64,000 nucleotides of DNA from Hydractinia symbiolongicarpus (Eukaryota > Cnidaria > Hydrozoa > Anthoathecata > Hydractiniidae): the NCBI RefSeq assembly GCF_029227915.1, contig NC_079877.1:3100001-3164000 (forward strand), written 5' to 3'. Under the pieces are notes generated by a model that ran no database searches, was not told the origin of the DNA, and worked only from the letters and a program-made list of their open reading frames with translations. The stretch's first letter is position 1; each line of letters starts with the position of its first letter. The position numbers were made by a program, and so were the translations under genes. Below, piece after piece: positions 26,796 through 37,853 of the stretch.

Positions 26796-27661
26796 TTATA
26801 AAGGGACCTTACATTCATCACAGTTACATTTAGATCCGTCCCACATTTTTATCATGCTTCTAAAAACTTTAAGGTTGTCACATCGTTTCAAATGTGATGG
26901 TAGGTTATTCCAAATCTTTGGTCCATGGGCTGATAAGCTATTAGTTCCAAAAGTCGCGGTCCTTTTCCTTGAGACTATTAAATTATTTGTATTTTGTTCT
27001 CTGACTGTCCTACCGTTATCATTTAAACAAAATATATCTTTCATAAAAAGAGGGCTGCTGTTATTTATAGTTTTAGAGATTTCTATACACAATGACCGTA
27101 AGCGATTTACATTCATGTGACTCTTGCTGGAATTTTTAAGTAAATTTTCGTATGTACTTACCATATCATTGTATCATTTCGACTGTATCATTGTATCATT
27201 TCGACTTTAGATAAAGATTTAGAAGAAGAAAAATGCCATATAAGGGAACAATAATTGAAATTTGCGTAGATAAAACTTTGAACTAAAATATATTTTGCTT
27301 GAAAGGATAAGATACTTCTAAATCGAAATAAGGCATTTAGTTGAGCTGATGCTTTGCGACACAAATCACTAACGTGTCTGTCAAAATTTAATTTATTGTC
27401 TATAGTCACACCTAGTAATTTCACGTTATTTTCACTTTCAATAGTTTTATTTCCTATGTTAAATTTTAGACCTAAATTATCTGCCTTATTCTTTGTCAGA
27501 ATTATCGAGTGAAACTTTTCAGGGTTTGCAATCATTTTATTCTCTTTTAACCAGGAGAGGGCAGTTTTAGCTTCGTTTTCTAAAGTATTTATCAAATTAG
27601 GAATAGAATTTGAGAAGTTGGATATTGTGTTATCATCAGCGTAATTATGTAGCTTATATTT
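26796..27661 (-). pseudogene. TE3-A reverse transcriptase, C-terminal part only
   Basis: The reading resumes at KYKLHNYADD, with the YADD box at 27632-27643 and NTISNFSNSIPN after it. It continues through SWLKENKMIANPEKFH and KLLGVTIDNKLNFDRH to NYCSLIWHFSSSK. The last third, in another frame, includes STYENLLKNSS, GPKIWNNLPSHLK and a Cys cluster SKCNCDECK before the stop. A 22-bp tandem duplication at 27163-27184 and 27185-27206 sits at the frame break. Everything from the RT start to just before YADD is gone, including the first catalytic Asp, so no polymerase could be made. Confidence 0.9.
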
Positions 27662-27663
27662 TT

Positions 27664-28553
27664 CTATAAAAAGTTAGCTTCATTAAAATTTTTGTAACTT
27701 CTGTAAATAATTTTCTTGGATGCTAAGCGTGCTAAATGAGATTTTAAAAATGTTGTTACCATTTGATGATGATCACTTAATCCTGTTTCACATGTTAGTG
27801 TGTGTTGAAAACATCTGGGTCTATTTGTAAAAATGAAATCTATAGCTGTTCCGTTAGGACTAGCAAAACAAGTTTTGTTTTTGACAAGATTTTCAAGACT
27901 AAAAATATCACAGAAATTATTTAAGGTTTCGAAACCAGAATCGTTCGAGTTATGGCAATCGATATTTATATCACCCATGATTATTATGTTTTCGACTTTA
28001 TAGAGATCTTATCTTATCTTTATAGAGATAGCTTTATTTAAAGCTATCTCTAATTCCTCAAAAAAGTTGTTTAAGTTTGAATAATGAGGTGGTCTATAAA
28101 TACTGATAACTGTCCATTTTTTATTTCTTATCGTGAACTCTGAGCAAATGATTTCATTATTTGTTATACCCAAATCATTAACTTGTCTACAGGCTATTCC
28201 TTTCTTAACATATTCAATTAACCCTCCTTCATTTTTGTTCCTATCTTTTCTAGTTCTAATTTCATAGTTATCAATATAGAATTGTTTGTTTGGAAAACTC
28301 TCATCCAGTTTGGTTTCAGCAAATACAAAATAATCAGGTGAAAATTTTGTCAGAATTTCTCTTGCATCAATTATTTTGTTTCTGAGACTATTAATGTTTA
28401 AATAGCCTAGAAGAGGTTTGAAAGGGTACTTAATTCGTAATTTATATATTTCATCTAAAGAACTTGGGTGAGAAATATGTGTCGGATTTTGATTATTTCT
28501 ATTATGACTCCCAACACATTCATCAGGAATATCAGATTTATTATCATCGCAAA
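27664..28553 (-). pseudogene. TE3-A endonuclease domain with one internal stop
   Basis: On the minus strand a frame overlapping the end of ORF1 stays open through a complete endonuclease: GYLNINSLRNK (about 28381-28415), FAETKLDESF, KNEGGLIEYV, ISIYRPPHY, IIIMGDINID (about 27960-27990), NGTAIDFIFTN and GLSDHHQMV. Catalytic Asn, Glu, Asp and His positions are all present. A TAA at 28009-28011 interrupts it, within a local duplication where ATCTCTATAAAG occurs twice 22 bp apart. After the SDHH box the frame ends at KNFNEANFL and a stop at the edge of the RT deletion. ORF2 begins in the -1 frame relative to ORF1, across its stop codon. I see no clear ATG for it. Confidence 0.88.
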
Positions 28554-29990
28554 CTAGTCCAAGCCTATTGAATACCCCTGCTGATCTAAAAAATTATTTA
28601 TAAAAGCTATAAAATTTCGTGCTAACATTATCTTACCATTCTCTCGTAAATGTATGCTATCTTTCCATAGGTGTTCTTCTCTGATATTGTTGTGTCTGAT
28701 GTAGCCATAACCGTGTAGATCGGATCCTTCTCTTAATAGTTTGTTAATACTGTTTATTCTATCAGAGTCGACACGTCCGCTCGTAACCAAGGCAGAGATA
28801 AAAACTTTTTCTACTCCGTTACGCACACATTTTTTTCCGATGTCCAGGATCTGATCGGCAATTTTGTTATCTGACGCTGCATTGAGATGACTTGATAAAA
28901 AATTGTTGATTCCTACATTGATAACGACAATATCAGGTTTTTCTTGTTCCAGTGTTGGGTGTACGTAATAATTTAAGTTTTCGACACTTGCTCCTGGAAA
29001 TATCTTAAATCTCACATTTCCATTTTTTATTTGCTCATTAAATTCTTTCACTCGAATACTTTTTGGTATACTATCGGTCATTATCTGTATCTTCTTAGAA
29101 TGGTGTACATTTTGATGCTCATGATTTGTAGCTAATTGATCTCTTTCGGGAAACGGATTAATAACAGGGTTGGGTCTTCGTCTGTGTGTTACATTATTTT
29201 TAAAGATATTTGACGAACGAATATGGTTGTTGACATCTACGTGGTGCGTATTTTGACTCTCCTTCGTAAAATTACAATCTTGATCACCCCAACTTTGTTG
29301 ATTAGAATCGTCATTATCTTCAACTCTTAGGTCGTTAAATCTGTTATGATGTAATTCTTCATTTCTATCAACTTTATTTGTAGAAAACCTTGAGGGACCT
29401 TTGATTACGTTGTTCCATTGATTATGCTGTTTAATCGATTCCACATGTTTACACGTTTCAACTGAATGATCACGTTGATTACTGTTTAAAATTTCGCTAA
29501 CCAATTTTTTGTAATCCTTTATTTCTTCTTTAAGGAAATCTATTTCACTCCTCAGTTGTTTAATTAATATATTTGACGAGTTGTCCCCGATCTTGCTCAG
29601 TGTATACGAAATAAATTCTTTTAAATCGCAAACCTGTGTTGTCAAACTTTTAAATTTAATAAACTGACCAAAACTTTTAACTTCTTCCTCGTACAGATAT
29701 CCACTTTTATCTTCGATTAAATCGTCAACAACATCTTTCTTTTCCTCTGAAAAAGATTCGTCTGTGTTATTTTCTTTCTCCTCTTCTACTTGTTTCACAA
29801 ATAAATAACTTTCTGTACCATTTCTCTCCGTTTTGATTAATATATTCTGTTGACATAAATCTTTTAGCGTTTGCTCAATAATTTCAGGATGCAAGTCTTT
29901 TGTGTTAGTTACTATGCTGTCATAGTCAGCTTTCTTTTTCCTTCTATGTATTTCTTTAACAGAATTTAAAACAATATTTTCCAACTCCAT
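28554..29990 (-). CDS. TE3-A ORF1: SGNH-esterase-type ORF1 protein, intact
   Basis: 478 codons from an ATG to TAG, with a leader of only about 34 bp. Residues 1-65 (DYDSIVTNT, HPEIIEQTLKDLCQQNILI, then RNGTESYLF) look like a winged-helix fold, with a short wing at the NG turn; this is inference. Residues 60-110 are acidic. Residues 135-170 (IKQLRSEIDFLKEEIKDY) should form a coiled coil. Residues 170-300 are a basic and His-rich linker. Residues 300-470 are an SGNH/GDSL hydrolase: Ser307 in MTDS, Gly333, Asn362 in GINN, and Asp444/His447 in KDSIHL. Esterase ORF1 proteins are known in CR1 and L2 elements, where they associate with RNA or membranes; their role is not settled. There is no PHD finger. 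The frame is intact although ORF2 is dead. Confidence 0.9.
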   Translation of the reverse strand: MELENIVLNSVKEIHRRKKKADYDSIVTNTKDLHPEIIEQTLKDLCQQNILIKTERNGTESYLFVKQVEEEKENNTDESFSEEKKDVVDDLIEDKSGYLYEEEVKSFGQFIKFKSLTTQVCDLKEFISYTLSKIGDNSSNILIKQLRSEIDFLKEEIKDYKKLVSEILNSNQRDHSVETCKHVESIKQHNQWNNVIKGPSRFSTNKVDRNEELHHNRFNDLRVEDNDDSNQQSWGDQDCNFTKESQNTHHVDVNNHIRSSNIFKNNVTHRRRPNPVINPFPERDQLATNHEHQNVHHSKKIQIMTDSIPKSIRVKEFNEQIKNGNVRFKIFPGASVENLNYYVHPTLEQEKPDIVVINVGINNFLSSHLNAASDNKIADQILDIGKKCVRNGVEKVFISALVTSGRVDSDRINSINKLLREGSDLHGYGYIRHNNIREEHLWKDSIHLRENGKIMLARNFIAFINNFLDQQGYSIGLD

Positions 29991-30024
29991 TTGTCCACAG
30001 TCAAAACAACAAGTTTTTCAACAC

Positions 30025-30412
30025 AGCGATTACACTGGGCGCTGTGGTAGCGCTTCATCTAAAAGTTTAGATAAATAAGTCATTCTTTACTGTGGGACCA
30101 ATCCTAGCCGTTATCGCGCGCTGAAGAAACAGCGCCAGGTTCAAAAACTACATTTCATTGACTTTCTAACGGTTTCAGTCGGTTTGAGTTACAACGGTTG
30201 GGTCACATATTCGTACCAACATGTATTTAGCGATATTTTTCTGGCAATACTAGGTTGCATCGCTTTTAACAGTGAAACGATTGATTGTTGGACATATTGA
30301 ACTAAATTAGGACTGTCACCTTATAAATGTGATACGTCAGCCAACTGGACCGCAAGAATAAAACATACTTCTTAATTTGACATGATTGCCGAAACTCAGC
30401 GATTACTCAGCG
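30025..30412 (+). repeat. Satellite spacer of one monomer between TE3-A and A'
   Basis: One monomer plus about 15 bp. It carries the local markers CTTCATCTAAAAGTTTAG and GAAACAGCGCCAGG. Its end reads ACTCAGCGA, TT, ACTCAGCGA and then element sequence, so a 9-bp piece of satellite is repeated at the junction. The same monomer recurs right of A' at 31827, with one visible C/T difference within it. Confidence 0.92.
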
Positions 30413-31792
30413 AAAATTTCGTGCTAACATTGTCCTACCATTCTCTCGTAAATGTATGCCATCTTTCCATAGGTGTTCTTCTCTGATATTGTTGTGTCTG
30501 ATGTAGCCATAACCGTGTAGATCGGATCCTTCTCTTAATAGTTTGTTAATACTGTTTATTCTATCAGAGTCGACACGTCTGCTCGTAACCAAGGCAGAGA
30601 TAAAAACTTTTTCTACTCCGTTACGCACACATTTTTTTCCGATGTCCAGGATCTGATCGGCAATTTTGTTATCTGACGCTGCATTGAGATGACTTGATAA
30701 AAAATTGTTGATTCCTACACTGATAACGACAATATCAGGTTTTTCTTGTTCCAGTGTTGGGTGTACGTAATAATTTAAGTTTTCGACACTTGCTCCTGGA
30801 AATATCTTAAATCTCACATTTCCATTTTTTATTTGCTCATTAAATTCTTCCACTCGAATACTTTTTGGTATACTATCGGTCATTATCTGTATCTTCTTAG
30901 AATGGTGTACATTTTGATGCTCATGATTTGTAGCTAATTGATCTCTTTCGGGAAACGGATTAATAACAGGGTTGGGTCTTCGTCTGTGTGTTACATTATT
31001 TTTAAAGATATTTGACGAACGAATATGGTTGTTGACATCTACGTGGTGCGTATTTTGACTCTCCTTCGTAAAATTACAATCTTGATCACCCCAACTTTGT
31101 TGATTAGAATCGTCATTATCTTCAACTCTTAGGTCGTTAAATCTGTTATGATGTAATTCTTCATTTCTATCAACTTTATTTGTAGAAAACCTTGAGGGAC
31201 CTTTGATTACGTTGTTCCATTGATTATGCTGTTTAATCGATTCCACATGTTTACACGTTTCAACTGAATGATCACGTTGATTACTGTTTAAAATTTCGCT
31301 AACCAATTTTTTGTAATCCTTTATTTCTTCTTTAAGGAAATCTATTTCACTCCTCAGTTGTTTAATTAATATATTTGACGAGTTGTCCCCGATCTTGCTC
31401 AGTGTATACGAAATAAATTCTTTTAAATCGCAAACCTGTGTTGTCAAACTTTTAAATTTAATAAACTGACCAAAACTTTTAACTTCTTCCTCGTACAGAT
31501 ATCCACTTTTATCTTCGATTAAATCGTCAACAACATCTTTCTTTTCCTCTGAAAAAGATTCGTCTGTGTTATTTTCTTTCTCCTCTTCTACTTGTTTCAC
31601 AAATAAATAACTTTCTGTACCATTTCTCTCCGTTTTGATTAATATATTCTGTTGACATAAATCTTTTAGCGTTTGCTCAATAATTTCAGGATGCAAGTCT
31701 TTTGTGTTAGTTACTATGCTGTCATAGTCAGCTTTCTTTTTCCTTCTATGTATTTCTTTAACAGAATTTAAAACAATATTTTCCAACTCCAT
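30407..31792 (-). pseudogene. ORF1 of A': C-terminally truncated by 18 residues
   Basis: The same protein as ORF1 of copy A through Phe460. One arginine codon and a stop follow, supplied by the junction sequence, giving 461 codons. All SGNH blocks are present (MTDS, FPGAS, GINN, KDGIHL); only the last helix of the esterase is lost. Differences from copy A include Lys315Glu, Asn358Ser, Gly405Arg, Ser445Gly, Lys453Arg and Ile454Thr. With no endonuclease or RT behind it, this is an ORF1-only unit. Whether it is expressed or folds is unknown. Confidence 0.8.
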
Positions 31793-31826
31793 TTGTCCAC
31801 AGTCAAAACAACAAGTTTTTCAACAC
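30413..31826 (-). mobile_element. TE3 partial copy A' (ORF1 end only)
   Basis: The 5' 1,414 bp of TE3, from the leader through ORF1 codon 460. The element-satellite junction at its 5' end is identical to that of copy A, while the 3' side is broken inside ORF1. Together with the 388-bp satellite spacer it forms a 1,802-bp tandem duplication of the right end of copy A (ORF1 start 29990 versus 31792). It differs from A at several codons, so duplication was followed by divergence, or the source was another copy. Confidence 0.92.
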
Positions 31827-34800
31827 AGCGATTACACTGGGCGCTGTGGTAGCGCTTCATCTAAAAGTTTAGATAAATAAGTCATTCTTTACTGTGGGAC
31901 CAATCCTAGCCGTTATCGCGCGCTGAAGAAACAGCGCCAGGTTCAAAAACTACATTTCATTGACTTTCTAACGGTTTCAGTCGGTTTGAGTTACAACGGT
32001 TGGGTCACATATTCGTACCAACATGTATTTAGCGATATTTTTCTGGCAATACTAGGTTGCATCGCTTTTAACAGTGAAACGATTGATTGTTGGACATATT
32101 GAACTAAATTAGGACTGTCACCTTATAAATGTGATACGTCAGCCAACTGGACCGCAAGAACAAAACATACTTCTTAATTTGACATGATTGCCGAAACTCA
32201 GCGATTACACTGGTCGCAGTGGTAGCGTTTCACTTAAAAATTTAGATAAATAAGTCATTCTTTACTCTGTGACGAATCCTAGCCGTTATTTCCCGCTAAC
32301 GAAATAGCGACAGTTTCAAAAACTACATTTCATTGACTTTCTAACGGTATCAATCCGCTCCAGTTACAACTGTTGCGTCACATATCCGTACCAACTTGTA
32401 TTTAGCGATATTTTTCCGCTATTACTAGGTTGCATCCCTTTTAACAGTGAAACAATTGACTGTGGGACTTAATTCAACTAACTTTGGACTTTGACCTAAT
32501 AAATGTGATAAATGAGACAATTGGAGTCCAAGAAATAACATTCTTCTAAATTTGACATGATTGCCGCAACTCAGCGATTACACTGGACACTGTGGTAGCA
32601 CTTCATTTAAAGATTTAGATAAAAAAGTCATTCTTTACTTTGGGACCAATCCTAGCAGTTATTGCGCGCTGATGAAACAGCGACACGTGTAAAAACTGAA
32701 TTTCATTGACTTTCTAACGGTGTCAGTCCGTTTGAGTTACAACGGTTGGGTCACATAATCGTGCTAACATCTATTTAGCGATAGTTTTCTGACATTACTA
32801 GGTTGCATCGCTTTTAACAGTGAAACGATTGACTGTGAAACTTAATTGAACTAACTTTGGATTGTGACCTGATAAATGTGATAAATGACACAATTGGACC
32901 ACAAGAAATAACATTCTTCTTAATTTGACGTGATTGCCGGAACTCAGCGATTGCACTGGGCGCTGTGGTAGCGCTTCATTTTAAAATTTAGATAAATAAG
33001 TCATTCTTTACTGTGTAACCAATCCTAGGCGTAATTGCGCGCTGAAGAAGTAGCGACAGTTTCAAAAACAACATTTCATTGACTTTCTAACGGTATCAAT
33101 CCGCTTCAGTTCCAACTGTTGCGTCGCATACTCGTACCAACTTGAATTTAGCGATATTTTTCTCGCATTACTAGGCTGCATCGCTTTTAACAGTGAAACG
33201 AATGACTGTGGGACTTGATTGAACTAACTTTTAACTGTGAACGGATAAATGTGATAAATAATACAATTGCAGTCAAAGAAATAACATTCTTATTAATTTG
33301 ACGTGATTGCCGGAACTCAGAGCATGCAGTGGGCGCTGTGGTAGCGCTTCATTTAAAAAATTAGATAAATTAGTCATTCTTTACTCGGGGACGAATCCTA
33401 GCCGTAATCGCGCGCTGATGAAACAGCGACAGGTGCAAAAACTAAATTTCATTGACTTTCTAACGGTGCTAGTCCGTTTGAGTTACAACAGTTGGGTCGC
33501 ATATTCGTACCAACATGTATTTAGGAATATTTTTCTCATATTACTAGGTTGCATCCCTTTTAACAGTGAAACGATTGACTGTGGGACTTAATTGAACTAA
33601 CTTTGGACTGTGACCTGATAAATGTGATAAATGAGACAATTGAGTCTAAGAAGTAACATTCTTCTTATTTTGACATGATTGCCGCAACTCAGCGATTACA
33701 CTGGGCACTGTGGTAGCACTTCATTTAAAAATTTAGATAAAAAAGTCATTCTTTACTGTGGGACGAATCCTAGCCGTAATCGCGCGCTGAAGAAGTAGAG
33801 ACAGTTTCAAGAACTACATTTCAATGAATTTCTAACAGTATCAGTCCGTTTGAGTTACAACGGTTGCGTCCCATATTCGTCGCCACATGAATTTAGGGAT
33901 ATTTTTCTGATATTACCAGGTTGTATTGCTTGTAACAGTGAAACGATTCACTGTGGGACTTAATTGAACTGATTTTGGACTGTGACCTTATATATGTGAT
34001 AAATGAGCCAATTGGTCTCCAAGGAATAACATTCTTCTTAATTTTACTTGATTGCTGGAATTCAGCGATAACATTAGGCTCTGTGGTAGCGTTTTCTTTA
34101 AAAATTTAGATAAATAAGTCATATTTACTGTGGGATCAATCCTGGCCGTTAGCACGTGCTGAATAAATAGGAACAGTTTTAAAAAACTACATTTCATTGA
34201 CTTTCTAGCTGTATCAATCCGTTTGAGTTACAACGGTTGCGTCACATATTCGTACCAACATGTTCTTAGCGATATTTTTCCGCTATTACTAGGTTGCATC
34301 CCTTTTAACAGTGAAACGATTGACTGTGAAACTTAATTGAACTGATTATGGACTGTGACCTGATAAATGTGATAAATGAGCAAACTGGACCCCAAGAAAT
34401 AACATTCTTCTTAGTTTGACATAATTGCCGGAACTTAGCGATTACACTGTGTGCTGTGGTAGCGCTTCATTTGAAAAATTAAATAAATAAATCATTTTTT
34501 ATCGTGGGACAAATCCTGGCCGTTATCGCGCGTGGAAGAAATAGCGACAGTTTCAAAACCTACACTTCATTGACTTTCTAACGGTGTCAGTCCGTTTGAG
34601 TTACAACGGTTGGGAACATATTCGTACCAACATGTATTTAGCGATACTTCTCTGAGATTACTAGGTTGCATTGCTTTTAACAGTGAAACGATTGACTGTG
34701 GGACTTAATTGAACTGATTTTGGACTGTGACCTTATAAATGTGGTAAATGAGCCAATTGGACTCCCGGAAATAACATTCCTCTTAATTTGAAATGATTGA

Positions 34801-35925
34801 TGGAATTCAACGATTACACTGTGTGCTGTGGTAGCGCTTTATTTGAAAAATTAAATAAATAAATCATTTTTTATCGTGGGACAAATCCTGGCCGTTATCG
34901 CGCGTGGAAGAAATAGCGACAGTTTCAAAACCTACACTTCATTGACTTTCTAACGGTGTCAGTCCGTTTGAGTTACAACGGTTGGGAACATATTCGTACC
35001 AACATGTATTTAGCGATACTTCTCTGAGATTACTAGGTTGCATTGCTTTTAACAGTGAAACGATTGACTGTGGGACTTAATTGAACTGATTTTGGACTGT
35101 GACCTTATAAATGTGGTAAATGAGCCAATTGGACTCCCGGAAATAACATTCCTCTTAATTTGAAATGATTGATGGAATTCAACGATTACAATGGGCGCTG
35201 TGGTAGCGCTTCATTTAAAAATTAAGAAAAGAAAGTCATTTCTTACTGTGGAACCAATCCTAGCCGTTAGCGCGCGTGGAAGAAATAGCGACAGTTTCAA
35301 AACCTACACTTCAATGACTTTCTAACGGTGTCAGTCCGTTTGAGTTACAACGGTTGCGTCACATATTCGTCCCCACATGTATTTAGGGATAATTATCAGA
35401 TGTTACTAGGTTGTATCGCTTTCAACGGTGAAACGATTGGCTGTGGCACTTAAATGAACTGATTTTGGACTGTGACCTTGTAAATGAGATAAATGAGCCA
35501 ATTGGACTCCCAGAAGTAACATTCCTTTTATTTTGACATGATTGCTGGAATTCAATGATTACAATGGGCGTTGTGGTAGCGCCTCACTTAAAAACTTAGA
35601 TAAATAAATCATATTTACTGTGGGACCAATCCTGGCCGTTTGCACGCGCTGAATAAATAGGAACAGTTTCAAAATCTGCATTTCCTTGACTTTCTAGCGT
35701 TATCAATCCGTGTGAGTTACAACGATTGCGTCACATATTCGTACCAACATGTATTTAGGGACATTTTTCTGATATTACTAGGTTGCATCGATTTTAACAG
35801 TGAAACGATTGACTGTGGGACTTAATTGAACTAACTTTTGACTGTGTCCTGATAAATGTGATAAATAAGACAATTGGAGTCCAAGAAATAACATTCTTTT
35901 TAATTTGACATGATTGCCGGAACTC
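31827..35925 (+). repeat. Satellite spacer, 11 monomers
   Basis: 4,099 bp, within one base of 11 x 372.7. It starts with the same monomer as after copy A, passes the ACTGGTCGCAGTGGTAGCG type (about 32210) and includes the block at 33307 that also precedes A, C and D. The GTGTGCTGTGGTAGCGC monomer occurs twice in a row here (about 34441 and 34814) but once before A and D. The monomer that directly precedes the insertion before A, C and D is absent. Confidence 0.95.
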
Positions 35926-36095
35926 TTTTTTTTTTCTTTTCAATTTATTTAAAGTCGATTATTCACATATTTACAATAGTTTCCAAAAAAAAAAAAGTAA
36001 TTAAGAAAACTAATCTAAATCGACTAGATTTTTTATGTTTACAATTAAATAAAATCATTTTTTTTATATATATAAACAATAATAACAACAAAGTT

Positions 36096-36961
36096 TTATA
36101 AAGGGACCTTACATTCATCACAGTTACATTTAGATCCGTCCCACATTTTTATCATGCTTCTAAAAACTTTAAGGTTGTCACATCGTTTCAAATGTGATGG
36201 TAGGTTATTCCAAATCTTTGGTCCCTGGGCTGATAAGCTATTAGTTCCAAAAGTCGCGGTCCTTTTCCTTGAGACTATTAAATTATTTGTATTTTGTTCT
36301 CTGACTGTCCTACCGTTATCATTTAAACAAAATATATCTTTCATAAAAAGAGGGCTGCTGTTATTTATAGTTTTAGAGATTTCTATACACAATGACCGTA
36401 AGCGATTTACATTCATGTGACTCTTGCTGGAATTTTTAAGTAAATTTTCGTATGTACTTACCATATCATTGTATCATTTCGACTGTATCATTGTATCATT
36501 TCGACTTTAGATAAAGATTTAGAAGAAGAAAAATGCCATATAAGGGAACAATAATTGAAATTTGCGTAGATAAAACTTTGAACTAAAATATATTTTGCTT
36601 GAAAGGATAAGATACTTCTAAATCGAAATAAGGCATTTAGTTGAGCTGATGCTTTGCGACACAAATCACTAACGTGTCTGTCAAAATTTAATTTATTGTC
36701 TATAGTCACACCTAGTAATTTCACGTTATTTTCACTTTCAATAGTTTTATTTCCTATGTTAAATTTTAGACCTAAATTATCTGCCTTATTCTTTGTCAGA
36801 ATTATCGAGTGAAACTTTTCAGGGTTTGCAATCATTTTATTCTCTTTTAACCAGGAGAGGGCAGTTTTAGCTTCGTTTTCTAAAGTATTTATCAAATTAG
36901 GAATAGAATTTGAGAAGTTGGATATTGTGTTATCATCAGCGTAATTATGTAGCTTATATTT
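36096..36961 (-). pseudogene. TE3-B reverse transcriptase, C-terminal part
   Basis: Collinear with the copy A fragment: YADD at 36932-36943, the GVTIDNKL block, the 22-bp duplication and the Cys cluster at the end. Near the C-terminus it reads SAQGPKIW where A has SAHGPKIW; C and D share the Gln, so A carries the derived base. It lacks the RT start and first catalytic Asp. Confidence 0.9.
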
Positions 36962-36963
36962 TT

Positions 36964-37853
36964 CTATAAAAAGTTAGCTTCATTAAAATTTTTGTAACTT
37001 CTGTAAATAATTTTCTTGGATGCTAAGCGTGCTAAATGAGATTTTAAAAATGTTGTTACCATTTGATGATGATCACTTAATCCTGTTTCACATGTTAGTG
37101 TGTGTTGAAAACATCTGGGTCTATTTGTAAAAATGAAATCTATAGCTGTTCCGTTAGGACTAGCAAAACAAGTTTTGTTTTTGACAAGATTTTCAAGACT
37201 AAAAATATCACAGAAATTATTTAAGGTTTCGAAACCAGAATCGTTCGAGTTATGGCAATCGATATTTATATCACCCATGATTATTATGTTTTCGACTTTA
37301 TAGAGATCTTATCTTATCTTTATAGAGATAGCTTTATTTAAAGCTATCTCTAATTCCTCAAAAAAGTTGTTTAAGTTTGAATAATGAGGTGGTCTATAAA
37401 TACTGATAACTGTCCATTTTTTATTTCTTATCGTGAACTCTGAGCAAATGATTTCATTATTTGTTATACCCAAATCATTAACTTGTCTACAGGCTATTCC
37501 TTTCTTAACATATTCAATTAACCCTCCTTCATTTTTGTTCCTATCTTTTCTAGTTCTAATTTCATAGTTATCAATATAGAATTGTTTGTTTGGAAAACTC
37601 TCATCCAGTTTGGTTTCAGCAAATACAAAATAATCAGGTGAAAATTTTGTCAGAATTTCTCTTGCATCAATTATTTTGTTTCTGAGACTATTAATGTTTA
37701 AATAGCCTAGAAGAGGTTTGAAAGGGTACTTAATTCGTAATTTATATATTTCATCTAAAGAACTTGGGTGAGAAATATGTGTCGGATTTTGATTATTTCT
37801 ATTATGACTCCCAACACATTCATCAGGAATATCAGATTTATTATCATCGCAAA
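36964..37853 (-). pseudogene. TE3-B endonuclease with internal stop
   Basis: Same domain and motif order as in copy A, with the shared TAA at 37309-37311 splitting the frame before IIIMGDINID. The second part (36964-37278) retains NGTAIDFIFTN and GLSDHHQMV. I see no additional break, so the TAA predates copying of the composite unit. Confidence 0.87.

Larger units (their letters stand above)
26626..30024 (-). mobile_element. TE3 copy A: CR1/L2-like element captured in the satellite
   Basis: A 3,399-bp element in antisense to the satellite. On its own strand the order is short leader, ORF1 with esterase domain, endonuclease, internal deletion, last part of RT, 3' end with AATAAA and a poly(A) tract. 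The flanking satellite reads GCCGGAACTC on the left and AGCGATTACACTGGG on the right. In empty monomers these join as GGAACTCAGCG, so insertion was precise with at most one shared base. The same junctions recur at copies B, C and D. Damage shared by all copies: TAA in the endonuclease, RT deletion and a 22-bp tandem duplication. Confidence 0.93.

Noticed and set aside
26854-27120. Plus-strand open frame of 88 codons, repeated at 36154 and 42909
   Set aside because: It lies opposite the TE3 RT C-terminal coding sequence, whose motifs are clear on the minus strand; it is a shadow.
30003-30024. TTTTGACTGTGG in the TE3 leader resembles satellite ACTTTTGACTGTGAC
   Set aside because: The shared stretch is about 12 bases of common composition and in the opposite orientation; chance is sufficient. 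The leader is conserved in all six TE3 copies.
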